Source: Ixodes scapularis (Eukaryota > Arthropoda > Arachnida > Ixodida > Ixodidae). From it: a stretch of DNA of 64,000 nt. The number at the start of each line of letters is the position of its first letter. Positions within the stretch are counted from its first letter, which is position 1. The stretch covers positions 48,826,710-48,890,709 of the forward strand of contig NW_024609881.1 of assembly GCF_016920785.2 (NCBI RefSeq), in the 5' to 3' direction. The notes beneath the pieces were generated by a model. It did no database searches. It was given only the letters and a program-made list of their open reading frames with translations, and had not been told where the DNA came from. Shown here one piece after another: positions 22,939-34,241 of the stretch. The position numbers and the translations under genes are program-made.

Positions 22939-25807
22939 ATGTCCTTTTGCCATTATAACATGAACAAAAAAGAGTACCCACTGCCCAACGAAGTAGGGCG
23001 AAAATTCAGCGCCTTCTCTACTACTCCCCTTTCTCTGTTTCATTTAAACATTCAATCAGCACGGAACAAGTTTGATGAGTTGAATATTTTTTTAGACGAT
23101 TTTGGTTTCTCTTTTGATTTCCTTATGTTAACCGAGACGTGGTGCCGTTCTGATGAGACGATGGACCCTTTGGATGGATACACCGTTTATGACTTAAATC
23201 GCTGTTTAAAGCGCGGGGGTGGTGTTTGTATTTACGCAAAAACTGCTTTCGAATGTACGGTCATAGATCAGTTGACTACTGTTACAAATGATTTTGAAAT
23301 TCTGACTTTAGAAAGTTCAAAATCTATATTATCTGTTATGTATCGTCCATCAAATGGTGATATGGACTTGTTTTTGGAATTCATCAAAAAACTATTTATG
23401 TTCATGGGTGAAAACAATGTCACCTTCTACTAGGGCGGAGATTTTAATATAGATATGATGACGTCATCTCCGCGACAATTGCAGTTTTTGTCATTGTGTA
23501 ATTCCTACGGTTTCTTTTGTCCAATATCCCAACCAACTCGGGCAAATCATACGAATGCAACGCTTCTAGACTTGTTCATAACAAATATTGATGATTCACG
23601 CCTAACTGCTGGTGTCATTGGGGCCACAGTCAGTGACCACCTGCCAATTTATTTGTTTGCCGATCTAAAAATTCGGTCAAAAAAGTCTTCGAACACAAAT
23701 TACACTTTTCACCGAGATATAAGCTCAAGTAGACTAAGCTATTTTGAAGAGGAAATACAACTTACAAACTGGAGCGCGGTTCTTTCCTGTGACTCAGCTG
23801 ACCAGGCATATGATCTCTTTCTTGAAACGTTTACAAATATCTATAACCGGTGCTTTCCCTACAAGAAGTGTCGAGTGCATAAGAAATCACGCAAGTCGTG
23901 GGTTACTTCGGAGATAATTAGAATGATGAATCGAAAGAATGCGCTCTATAATAAATTTCTGCACACTAGAGATTTGGGCGTCCTCCGCGAATTTAAAATT
24001 CAAAGGAACATGGTGACTAGCGCTCTTCGCAAATTAAAACGTACATACCATTACGATATGTTTCAGGCTGAACCTAGAACGGATGTCATGTGGAAAAAAG
24101 TGAACATGTTGGTAAAACCTCACTCTCGTAGAGACTCAATTAAAACGATTACTGTAAACGGCGAGTGCATAACTGGCGCCGCGTTGGCTGACAGGTTCAA
24201 TAATCATTTTGTGGACTTAGTTGATAGCGTTCACTCCGTCAATGCTTGTGACCTAGTCGATAAGATTTTGGAGAGTGTTTTTCTTCTGCCTACTGACGAC
24301 AGTGAATTGATATCAGTATATAACAATTTTAGAAACAGTAAAAGTAACGACGTGCATGGCATTCAGATCGGGCCTGTAAAGCGTGTAATTCATTCTATCG
24401 TCCCTTGTTTGACCCACATCTATAACCTCGCTCTTCAAGATGGGGTGTTTCCTAAAAGAATGCAAGTGGCCAAGGTGTCCGTCCTCCACAAGGCAGGGGA
24501 TAAGAACAACGTGGGTAATTACAGGCCTGTGTCTGTATTGCCGGTATTCTCCAAAGGACTAAAAAATTATGCACATGAGACTATATGCTTTCTGTGAAAA
24601 ACACTCAATTATTACCCCTTGTCAATTCGGTTTCCGAAAGGGGTACTCGACAGAGTTGGCGCTACTAAAACAAAAAGAAATGATACTTACAAACATCGAA
24701 AACAAACTCCTAACATTAGGCATATTTATCGGTTTTTCGAAGGCATTCGATCGCCTTAATCATAAAACTTTACTGCAGAAACTGGACCTTTGTGCAATCA
24801 GGGGTGCTGCCCTGAACCTAATCAAAAGCTATTTGCAAGACCGTTATCAGTACGTTGAAATTGACGGGGAGCGTTCAAACATGCGCCAAATAAAGGCAGG
24901 TGTACCGCAAGGGAGTATTATTGGGCCCCTTCTCTTCAATATTTTTATAAATGACATAGTGAACTTAGATAATAGCGTCAACTTCATAATATACGCAGAT
25001 GATACAAGTTTGTTTTTCTCTGGAACTAGCATTGACGTCATTATAAGAAAAGCAAATCAATTCTTGCAGAGTCTAAACGTTTGGACCACCGCAAATTCAT
25101 TAACAATAAATGTTGCAAAAACTAAGGCAATTATTTTCCGCGCGAAAAATACAAGCTGCACCAGCAGCCTGCCGGGAGGGCTATCTTTTGCCTCACGAGA
25201 TGTGGAAATTGTAAAAAATGCTAAGGTGCTTGGCGTGACTTTTAATGAACATATGCTGTGGGATGAGACGGTGCAGGACACAACCATAAAGCTCTCAAAG
25301 GTTGTAGGCGTTTTATATAAATACCGTAATATCTTACCCCCCTCGATAATGCTGGTTATATATCACGACCTGTTCTGCTCATATTTCGATTATTGTTTCC
25401 TGGTTTGGGGTACCACTACGAAAACGAACGTTCAGAGACTTTTTATAATGCAAAAGAGGGCAATACGAATAATATGTAATGTAGCGTATGATCACTCCAC
25501 GAAATCTTTGTTTAAAAAGCTTGACACGTTAAAAATCACCAATTACTACAGTTACAAGCTTTTGATGTCATATAAAAGATCATTAAACAACCCTGCTAGC
25601 GTTTTTAATCCAGTCTCAGGTTTGGAGTCGCGAGACGCAACATACAGCACTCGTCATTCTCGAAACTGGGCCGCACCGCGCTCCAAAACCACTTATGGTG
25701 ACCAGAGACTGGCTTTTACTCTCCCAAGGATTTTAAACAACCTTCAAGCAAAGGGAATTTCCGTGGCCAACACAAGCAAAAAGGAAATTCGTGACCTATT
25801 TGAGTGA
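22939..25807 (+). pseudogene. LINE ORF2 (endonuclease plus reverse transcriptase)
   Basis: Endonuclease motifs in order: HLNIQSARNKFDEL, LMLTETW, GGGVCIYAK, GGDFNID, SDHLPI. RT motifs in order: YRPVSVLPVFSK, CQFGFRKGYST, FIGFSKAFDRLNH, GVPQGSIIGPLLFNIFIND, YADDTSLF. It would nick target DNA and copy the LINE RNA. Three breaks are visible: a TAG at 23431-23433 just before GGDFN, a frameshift near 24560, and the first catalytic Asp of RT motif A replaced (FIGFSKAF where FIDFSKAF is usual). Full length is about 950 codons and the C-terminus at 25804 looks natural. Confidence 0.9.
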
Positions 25808-26171
25808 TCTATTGAATAGGTGTTGTCATGTTTTGAAGGTGCAGAGGAAGTCGCGTATATATTTTTCAAAGTCAATGTGCATTGTAGTGCATGTGCTCAT
25901 TACTAAACTCTTGGAGCAAGCGTGTGCTACTCTGAATTATGTTTACCTTGTTTAACCCTTCGCACTGTACATAATTGACAGCACTGACCTGTGTAAGCGC
26001 TCGATTATCTGTTTTTATATATGTTACATTGTTCTTTCACTCATATGTTGTGTTTCTTCTGCGGATGTAAAGGAGAGGCGGGGGCTTCGTCAAGCAGCGA
26101 CATGCTGCTTTTTTCCCCGCCTTCCCCTCTCAGATGAAGAGGAAATAAATTGATTGAAATTGATTGATTGA
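25808..26171 (+). other. LINE 3' UTR and tetranucleotide tail
   Basis: Runs from the ORF2 stop to an ATTGATTGA-type tail. A GAGGCGGGG / CCCCGCCTTCCCCTC pair around 26073-26132 can form a short stem, which may be a 3' recognition structure for the RT; inference only. Confidence 0.6.
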
Positions 26172-27296
26172 GATGTGGACGACTAGTTGGGTCAGTACGA
26201 ACGCGTCGCACGGTTCAACGGATGGGGTCCTGAGCAGAACCTGCGAAATGTTTATTTCGCCCTGGAAGGCACTGCACGCACCTGGTTCGAGAACCACGAA
26301 GCGTCAATTTCGTCGTGGGAAGACTTCCAGGCGGCACTTCGACGCACGTTTGCCAGCCAGCAGCGACGTCAGCAGGCCGAAGAACTTCTTCAAGCAAGAA
26401 GCCAAGGGCCAAACGAGAGCGTCACAAGTTTCGTCTAGGACGTTCTCCACCTTATGAACCGCACCGACCCAAACGCTCCTGAAGAGAAGAAGTTGCGGTT
26501 CCTGATGCGAGGAGTGAAAGAAACCATCTTCGGAGGCCTTGTGCGGAACCCGCCTATCACCGTCCAAGACTTCATCACCGAGGCAACAAACATCGAACGT
26601 GCCCTTCAAGCACGCGCCTCCCACTATCAGAGACTTCCTGGCTTCGCTGCCCTCTCGCCATACAGCAGCAACACCCCGGGCATACGCGAGATCATCCGGG
26701 ACGTCGTCCAGGAGGAAATTAAGAAGATCCTGCCTGCTACCCACCAGCCGGCTTTAGTGTCAATAACCGAAGTTGTCCGCGAGGAGGTTCAGCGGGCAAT
26801 TCAACTGGAGTCTCCTGCCAACGTAGCTGCACCCGAGGAGCCCACCGTGACCTACGCCGCAGTGGCCCGACGGCCACCGCCTCCTCTTCGAGCCTATGTT
26901 GCGCCGCCCCGACGTCAGTCTCCTGCACCGCAGCACGACCGTCGTCGAAACGACCAGGTTCAGTACGCCGCCCAAGAGCCCCGCGCACCTCGGAAGACCG
27001 ACGTGTGGCGAACGCCCGACCGACGCCCTTTGTGCTTTCATTGCGGGGGAGCAAACCACACCTACCGCCAATGCCCATACCGACGACTCGGGCTGCGGGG
27101 GTTCCACCCGAATGACCCACGCCCCCGTTATGGTGAACGCCCTCGGGAAATCGACGAGTACCTGCGACGACCTCAGTACCCCGAGCCTGCGTCCCGCCGA
27201 GAGTTCCGATCGCCGTCGCCACGACGTCCAGCTTCGCCGATGCACCGACCCCGACGTAAAATCCTGTCACCCCTCGCTCCTCGCCGGGGAAACTAG
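26172..27296 (+). pseudogene. gag part 2 of gypsy element (capsid and nucleocapsid)
   Basis: Continues the frame interrupted by the LINE. Capsid-like region: QYERVARFNGW, VYFALEGTARTWFENHE, DFQAALRRTF. A proline/arginine-rich section follows, then a zinc knuckle CFHCGGANHTYRQC (CX2CX4HX4C) near 27035. Stops TAG at 26184 (likely Trp) and TAG at 26437 (likely Glu) break it. The natural stop at 27294-27296 lies just before pol, which is in the -1 frame, suggesting programmed frameshifting in the live element. Confidence 0.85.
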
Positions 27297-27355
27297 GTGC
27301 GGCAACCCCTGGAGGTGGAGTTGCCGAAGACGACCGATGCCAAGATCCTCCACGA

Positions 27356-27745
27356 ATGTCGGAGGGCCCCCACTCGAACGCTACCAGAGATCGAAACGAC
27401 GCTCCTGCAACGGTGTCCAATAACCTAGACGTCGTCATCGACGGCCACGACGCATCAGCACTCGTGGACACCGGAGCGGACTACTCAGTCTTGAGTGGGA
27501 GGCTCTCCCGCCGCCTTCAGAAAGTCACGACGCCGTGGGATGGACCTCAAATACGAACCGCCGGAGGGCACCTTATTACACCGGTCGGGAGATGCACTGC
27601 GCGAGTCGAGATCCACGGTGAGACGTGCCCTGTGAAGTTTGTCGTTCTGCAAGACTGTTCGAGGGACGTTATCCTCGGAATAGACTTCCCCTGCGAGTAT
27701 GGCGCCGTCATCGACCTCGGAGCAAACCGGTTGACTCTACGATAG
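27356..27745 (+). pseudogene. Aspartic protease domain of gypsy pol
   Basis: LVDTGADYSVLSGRL holds the D-T-G catalytic triad, and VILGIDFPCEYGAVIDL is the second half with the ILG motif. Open from before MSEGPHSN to a TAG at 27743. The same frame continues into the protease-RT linker, so this stop and another near 27950 are mutations inside one pol frame. Confidence 0.85.
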
Positions 27746-29560
27746 CCTGTTCCAACACCGGAGGGACCCAGAGCGATGTCATCTGCGGTCCGAGTCCTTG
27801 CCAGCCACGTAAACCTGCCACCGCTGTCGAGTGTCTTTGTGCCCGTCGGGACAGAAGAAGCCACATGCGGTATAGCACTGTTGGAAGCAAGCGTCCAACT
27901 TCTCGTTGGACGAGGGATCAGCATTGCGAGAGGCGTAACCGAGCTCTAGGACGGGCGTACCGTAGCCCTTGTCACCAACTTCCGGCAAAAGTCACAGCAC
28001 CTTACCAAAGGTACAGCTGTGGGCTACGTCGAGGAAATTCAGGACTCAGCCGCGATCGCCGTGATCTCAGAAGACGCCTCTCCGACGCAGCCCAAGAGAA
28101 TAACGCCATCAGAGCTCGACATCGACCCGTCCCTCGCAGCCCCACAACGACGACAACTCAGTGACCTTCTCGCCGAGGTCTGTGAGTGCTTCTCCACGTC
28201 GTCAAAGGTGCGCCAAACGACGGTTGCGAAACATCGAATTGTTACTGATGACAACGCACTTCCTGTGCGTCGGCCACCGTATCGAGTTTCTGTGAAAGAA
28301 AGGAAGATCATCTAGAAGCAAGTTCAGGAAATGCTTGATGACGACATCGTCCCGCCCTCAAACAGACCGTGGGCTTCCCCAGTAGTCCTGGTGAAGAAGA
28401 AAGACGGAACCCTGAGGTTCTGTGTGGACTATGGCCGGCTGAATGCAGTAACAAAAAAGGACGTCTATCCGCTGCCCCGCATTGACGACACCCTGGATCG
28501 GCTGCGCCACGCCCGTTACTTTTCGTCGATGGACTTGAAGAGCGGGTACTGGCAGATAGAGGTCGACGAACGAGATCGGGAGAAGACAGCCTTCGTCACG
28601 CCGGACGGACTGTATGAATTTAAAGTAATGTCGTTCGGACTGTGCGCAGCGCCGGCAACCTTCCAGCGCGTTATGAACACCGTCCTTTCTGGTTTGAAAT
28701 GGCAGACCTGTTTTGTGTACCTCGACGACGTTGTAGTCTTCGCAAGAGAATTCGACGAGTACCTGAGACGACTGCGATCCGTGCTAGAGGCTATCAAGAC
28801 TGCTGGGCTGACACTCAAGCCTTCCAAGTGTCGGTTCGCCTATGGCGAGCTGAAATTCTTGGGACACGTTGTGAGCGCTCAAGGTGTAAGTCCTGATCCT
28901 GCGAAGACGTCCGCTGTCGCCGAATTCCCGAAACCATCTGACAAGAAGGCCGCCCGAAGGTTCCTTGGGCTGTGTGCCTACTACAGACGTTTCGTTCGTG
29001 ACTCTGCACAAATTTCTGCACCACTGACGCATCTGACGAGGGACGACGTGCAGTTCCTGTGGGGAAAGGAGCAAGAACAAGCGTTTGACGAAATCAAGCG
29101 AAGGCTCCAGTCGCCCCCTATCCTCGGGCATTTTGATCAGTTTGCGGAGACAGATATCCACACGGACGCCAGCAATACCGGTCTTGGTGCAGTTCTCGTT
29201 CAGCGACAAGACGGAACAGAGAGAGTAATCGCTTACGCAAGCCGGGCGCTGTCCTAGGCAGAACAAAATTATTCAACGACCGACAAGGAATGTCTGGCGG
29301 TCGTCTGGGCGATAACCAAGTTCCGCCCCTACTTGTACGGGATCCCGTTCCGCGTGGTCACCGACTACCACGCCCTCTGCTGGCTCGCCAACCTCAAGGA
29401 TAGGTCAGGACGCCTCGCCCGCTGGAGCCTTCGACTGCTAGAATTGCACGTAACCGTTGTGCATAAATCTGTAAACATAATGACGCTGACTGTTTGTCTA
29501 GGGCTCCAGTCGAACCTCCAATCTCCGGCGCCGACGACGATGACGACGCCCGTTTTCTAG
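27746..29560 (+). pseudogene. Reverse transcriptase and RNase H of gypsy pol
   Basis: RT motifs: SPVVLVKKKDGTLRFCVDYG, YFSSMDLKSGYWQI, YEFKVMSFGLCAAPATFQR, CFVYLDDVVVF (YLDD active site), FLGHVVSAQGV. RNase H: DIHTDASNTGLGAVL, then after a TAG at 29255-29257 AEQNYSTTDKECLAVVW and FRVVTDYHALCWL. Another TAG at 28313-28315 precedes RT. All of it stays in one frame to about 29480, where a frameshift occurs. With these domains the element belongs to Ty3/gypsy. Confidence 0.9.
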
Positions 29561-30841
29561 GCGTAGTAGACGCTACCGACATGAGGGCACTGCAAAGCGA
29601 CGACACGGAACTTCGCTCCGTGATCGACCACCTCGGAGGTCGAGGAAACTCTGTCCCACGGGTCTTTTCTCGGGACCTACCGAGCTTTGTCCTGCGGCAA
29701 GGCGTGCTCTTCAAAAAGAATATCGGAACCAGCCAAACTACCTGGCTACTGGTTGTCCCCAGCAGGCTCCGAGAAGAAATTTTGCAAGCGTGCCACGACG
29801 ACCCAACGGGCGGACATCTCGGCTATAGCAGGACCCTTGCCCGGATTCGTGACAAGTACTACTGGCCAAGACTCCCGAAGACTGTCCATCTGTACACACG
29901 ATCATATCACGAGTGCCAACGGCGTAAAAAACCTCCGACGACACCTGCGGGATTCCTGCAACCGATATCGACCCTATACGCCCTTCTAACAAATTGGAAT
30001 GGATTTGCTTGGGCGCTTTCCGCCATCGACGTCGGGGAACCGCTGGATAGTCGTTGCCACGGATTACCTTACCCTGTACGCGGAGACGAAAGCCCTTCTG
30101 TCGGGAACAGCGGTGGAAGTCCCCAAGTTTTTCGTCGAGTCTATTCTTCTTCGACATGGCGCCCCCAAAGTCTTGATAACCGACCGAGGGTCATCGTTCT
30201 TGGCCCAGCTCACGCAAGAGATCCTTCGGCTCAGCCACACCAGCCATCGTCGGACCACCGCGTACCATCCGCAGACCAACGGGCTAACGGAGCGGCTCAA
30301 CAAGACGATCGCCGATATGATCTCCATGTACGTCGACGTAGAGCACAAGACGTGGGACGAGGTATTACCATACATCACGTTCGCCTACAACACCGCAGCT
30401 CAAGAAACAACCGGGTTTACACCATTCGAGCTGGTGCATGGAAGAAAAGTGACAACCATGCTAGACGCAATGCTGCCCCATGAGCCTGTGGATGACGGAT
30501 GCGACGATGCCCTTGCGGTCAGTCAGAGAGCAGAAGAAGCACGCCAACTGGCCCGCCTTCGAATCCACAATCAACAGCGTGTCGACGCTCGCCGGTACAA
30601 TCTTCGTCAGCGCGCCGTCCATTTCCGACCGGGAGACCGGGTATGGGTTTGGACACCACAACGGCGCCGCGGTCTCAGCGAGAAGTTTCTGAAACGCTAT
30701 TTCGGACCCTACAGGATCATCCGGCGCCTCGGCGATCTTAACTACGAAGTCCTTCCCGACGGAACACGCCCATCTGCAACACGTCAGCCGCGACCCGAGG
30801 TGGTGCACGTCGTCCGGCTGAAGCCGTATTACGAACGATAG
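29494..30841 (+). pseudogene. Integrase of gypsy pol
   Basis: Zinc-binding region CHDDPTGGHLGYSRT with H and C ligands further on (CHEC-like YHECQRRK), then the DDE core: MDLLGRF (first Asp), VLITDRGSSF (second Asp), YHPQTNGLTERLN (Glu). The C-terminal GPY module reads RYFGPYRIIRRLGDLNYEV. Residues to about 29970 are in one frame and the core from 29999 in another, with a TAA (29990-29992 region) at the join. The end at 30841 is natural. Confidence 0.9.
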
Positions 30842-30967
30842 AACTTTCCACTCTCGTCGAGGGGAGAACTGTGAACTGCGGCTCGCGATTTTGCTGCCTT
30901 TTTGTTTTAGATTTGTTTTTGTTTGTTGTTTTTCGTTTTGTGCTGCATCGGGACGATGCACTTTTTT

Positions 30968-30987
30968 AAAGGGGGAGGGAAGGGGAT
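30968..30987 (+). promoter_or_regulatory. Polypurine tract
   Basis: AAAGGGGGAGGGAAGGGGA directly before the 3' LTR. Confidence 0.8.
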
Positions 30988-30989
30988 GA

Positions 30990-31347
30990 TGCCGCGCGCA
31001 GGGTCACGGACTTGTAGAAAGTTTTCGTTTATACTTGGTGCGAACATAACTATCGTTTATCCCTGCTATTGTTGTTCTAGAAAGTGCTTATTCATTCTCG
31101 CCCCAAGAGCGCTACGCTCGAACCTTCCCGCCGAATCTTCGAGATAGTGACTCACTCTAGATAAGAGGCCGCCCGCGACCTTCTCGAGTCAGTCTCGCCC
31201 AGCGCTCGATCCTGCGGTTTCGCCGACTTCGACGCCCGCGACGCCCTGTTATTATCTTTTGTACTCTTTTATTTTTGTCACAAGTTCGCCACATTAAACG
31301 TTTATTTCTTCCTGTTTATCTAGTCTTTTTTGGTCACCTCCGTGACA
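30990..31347 (+). repeat. 3' LTR of gypsy element, 358 bp
   Basis: Uninterrupted copy starting TGCCGCGCGCAGGG and ending CCGTGACA, followed by ATAT. It defines the empty site of the TIR element in the 5' LTR. Confidence 0.9.
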
Positions 31348-31506
31348 ATATCACCGAAATGCACCGATACAGTCACCGGCGTATTGTGGTAGAGCAAACG
31401 CACTCTCAACCACATATAAACGTATTTCGAATCAACATCAAAGTTATATGACCGAAATGCACCGATACAGTCACCGGCGTATTGTGGTAGAGCAAACGCA
31501 CTCTCA
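31348..31506. repeat. 99-bp tandem repeat that hosted the gypsy insertion
   Basis: ACCGAAATGCACCGATACAG recurs at 31353 and 31452, a 99-bp period. The segment ending ACATCAAAGTTATAT before the second copy is the same as the 40 bp left of the element (about 19115-19154). So the target was a tandem array, and the element sits at a unit junction. Confidence 0.85.
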
Positions 31507-33098
31507 GCGTGAAAATTTTTTGGACAGTTCGGGGGAGACACGGGTGTCAAAAAATTAATTTTACGCGACAAAAAATGTTAGAGCGTTCCGAAAGCCTTCG
31601 GCGAGCAGGTTTGTCTTGCGGTTTGGCAGCGCGAAGTGGTTCCCGTTCTGAACTGAGCTTTACCCCGTGCTTGCTGTCGTTTGTGGCCAATGAAGTGTCA
31701 TGCCGAATGAGTGTTTAATCGCGGAGCAAATGCAATACGAGCCGCCCTGGCTGCCCGCTTCCTACAGCCTATCCATGCTTTAATGGCGCCCTCTCGAGCC
31801 GTCGACACGAAGTGCGGCAGCCGTGAGCGCTCGCTGAACACCCTACTCCCCCTCTAGTTCACGGCCATTCAAGCGACCAAGGACGTCATGAAGAAGTTTA
31901 TTTTTTGCTTGTTTTTGTAATTTTAATTTTCCTGTAACTTTTAAATTAAAGCGAAATTCGAGAAAAGTTTAATTAAGTTACTACATTCAGTGCGCTCAGG
32001 TTGGGTGCAAACTAAAATCCAGTAAAAAAGTCCTTGCAGGGCCCCTTTAAGAAGAAACGAAATATACAACACTCATCGAAGAACATATTCAAACCCCCCG
32101 TACACGAAGTGCCTGCATAGCAGACGATCCCATGCCTGATGTTACGTCAAGCGTAACGGCAGGATTTCTGCCAATGACACTGGGGAATCCGGGGCGCAGT
32201 TTCGTACAGACGCTCATGACTAGTTTAATTAATATCTGGACATTATATATCAAAATAAAAATAGCGTTCGTCTAATGAAGGCTTCTTAGACCTAAGGAGA
32301 GCAAAAGTTTAAGTACTTCCGGTTTCGTCCGGACAATCCCTTTAATTTAAAATTGAGGTCAGCGATCAAACTATAGACCGCTCCATTAGGGTCATAGCAG
32401 AGAGGGTAACAGAGAGAATAAAATGCCCTCCCCCTCTCACCCGAATGTCGTCTGCTTCACCGAGTGGGCAGTACCTAGCATCCGGCTAGCGTGCAAACTC
32501 TGTTTTGGAATCTGCGCAGATGCGCATATTTTGGTATGCCAGTTATCGTGTAATACTATGCTGGATGAAAAGACTAACAGGGTCGAATTGCGCTGTTCCC
32601 TGCGTGCAAATAAAAAAAATAGGGAAAACTGTGCCACATTGGCCGGTCTCTCCGGCAAAAAGTAAATCCGGTTGCTGTACCTTTTTTAATATACAAAGTT
32701 CGTACTGATGTAGGCCGTTGGCGACCATGAGTGGAAGTCTGAAATAATGAATAAAAACGTGCTTTCCTGCCGCAATACACGCAGTAGTTGATTGTAGCAC
32801 CGCCGGCTGACTCAACAGCTATTTAAGTAACGGAAAAAAGATACGCTAGTTGATCATTTACCGAAATAGAACGACAGAGAGCTATAAGCTGATTTTCGAG
32901 TAGCCACAACTATCCTAAGAACGCGAACCACTTCACAACGGCAGCCACGAGCGAGAGTTCGATGATCCGTACAGCCCGCCGGTACAGCCCGAAGATGGAG
33001 AATGGCAACCTCCCGGTTTGTCGTCTGCTAGCGGAGTCGGGCGCGTGACCTCTCTCTCGTTTTACCCCGCCGAACCCACTGAATTTCCCGGATGTATC
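31507..33098. other. Spacer without recognised gene
   Basis: Small frames only (32423-32665 plus and its minus counterparts). 32351-32375 is a perfect 25-bp inverted match to 12544-12568 inside the TTAA element. A CCCCTTTAA at 32043 and CCCTTTAA at 32338 resemble one terminus of that class, but no matching left ends were seen. Confidence 0.4.
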
Positions 33099-33105
33099 GA
33101 GAGGG

Positions 33106-33226
33106 TTACAGTTGAAAACGAGCGTGTTGATTAATAGATACAAAACTTGAAAGTATAAAACAGAGAGGACGAGGACGGGAACAGGACATCTTTCATTTAG
33201 CAACAACATAGAATGGCACAACGATA
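33106..33226 (-). repeat. Inverted partial pLTR
   Basis: Reverse complement of 33618-33738, nearly identical. It lies head to head against the left pLTR at 33224-33226, making a 120-bp inverted repeat with about 390 bp between arms. Confidence 0.9.
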
Positions 33227-33702
33227 CTGGGCGGGCACAATAACAGATTTGGGAGAGAAATCATCGAGTCATTTGCCATGGGGACTGTTAACAACAACAT
33301 TTCTGCACCGTCATTATCATTGACAAAGACAGAGGTCGAATTTCTTAACACCAGAGATGACTAGAATATTGACACCTCGTCGTGACGCTACAGCTTTTTA
33401 AACTTTTATATTTATAGTACAATTCCCTTTTTGGACTGCAAACAAGAATAATTCCGCATTATCACTGACAATGACCAAGGTTAATTCTAAGTAATCGAAA
33501 ATAACTAGATTACTGATGCGCTTTTCAAACTTTTCTTTTAGTGTATTCCCTTTCCTTTATAACTAGTATCTCCTTTCCCTCTTTGAGAACGTTGAGACCC
33601 TTGGGGGCGGTTTTATCGTTGTGCCATTCTATGTTGTTGCTAAATGAAAGATGTCCTGTTCCCGTCCTCGTCCTCTCTGTTTTATACTTTCAAGTTTTGT
33701 AT
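33224..33702 (+). repeat. Left pLTR of PLE 1
   Basis: Nearly identical to 35954-36434 (479 bp, a few differences, including one G in the GGGGG run). It begins inside what is, in the right copy, the end of the endonuclease coding region, which is usual for PLEs. Confidence 0.9.
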
Positions 33703-33754
33703 CTATTAACCAACACGCTCGTTTTCAACTGTAACCGACAAAGTTTTTCGAGCC

Positions 33755-34155
33755 ATGTTTCGTCCAAACCCCAACTCCGTGTCTTCGGTCTTCAATCCGG
33801 TGTCCTTTCTGGAAGCTGCCATCTTCATTTCAAAGATGACCCAACTTCGTCTTCGACTGCGTTCACTGGACCTCTACCTTCGCAAGGATTTGCCTCACCC
33901 CTGTGTAGAGCTGGCATTTGGGTTCCGCTGCAACAACTGGGCTTCATGCTACCGAGTGATGCAGATTACGAGAAAAGAAATTTCTCATGAACTTCACGTG
34001 ATGGAAAAAGTGCTTCCCTCCCAAATGGAGAAACTTTTCGGACAAGGATTCAGCGCCCGAATGGAGTACAATTCATCATGGATGCTGCTGCCAGTCTTCT
34101 TCAAGCATCGTGGAATAAACTGCTCAAGGAAGTCAACACCTCGTGTCTACAGGTA
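33755..34155 (+). pseudogene. PLE 1 N-terminal frame
   Basis: Open frame from ATG 33755 (MFRPNPNSVSSVFNP) with a leucine/arginine-rich helical stretch (LRLRLRSLDLYL). It lies where the upstream part of the PLE protein should be, in a different frame from RT at 34242, with a stop at 34154. I cannot assign a domain; it may contain the N-terminal extension of the PLE polyprotein after an indel. Confidence 0.5.
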
Positions 34156-34241
34156 AAGACCACCAAGTTTGAACCTCCCGTGACGCTTTCTACAAAAAAG
34201 CTCTCCGCTGCCACAATGGATCTGCTGTTGATCTTCCTTCG

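Larger units (their letters stand above)
20687..26171 (+). mobile_element. Non-LTR retrotransposon (Jockey/CR1-like) inserted in gag
   Basis: Two ORFs: ORF1 with an RRM-like region and two CCHC knuckles, ORF2 with apurinic endonuclease and reverse transcriptase. The 3' end is a short ATTG/TTGA microsatellite (about 26148-26171) instead of poly(A), which several LINE clades use. The 3' border is sharp because gag resumes at 26172; the 5' border is taken where gag stops at 20686. The exact clade needs a tree. Confidence 0.85.
19155..31347 (+). mobile_element. Ty3/gypsy LTR retrotransposon with nested insertions
   Basis: LTRs begin TGCCGCGCGCAGGG and end CGTGACA; ATAT flanks both ends (19151-19154 and 31348-31351). 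Between them are PBS, gag, protease, RT, RNase H, integrase and PPT in the normal order on the plus strand. Native length is about 5.8 kb; the rest is inserted DNA: a TIR element in the 5' LTR (19314-20187) and a LINE in gag (20687-26171) that carries two MITEs. Pol has several in-frame stops and two compensating frameshifts, so it is inactive. Confidence 0.9.

Noticed and set aside
29494..30483. 329-codon frame as complete integrase
   Set aside because: Only the part to about 29970 matches integrase; after that the correct reading is in another frame starting near 29999.
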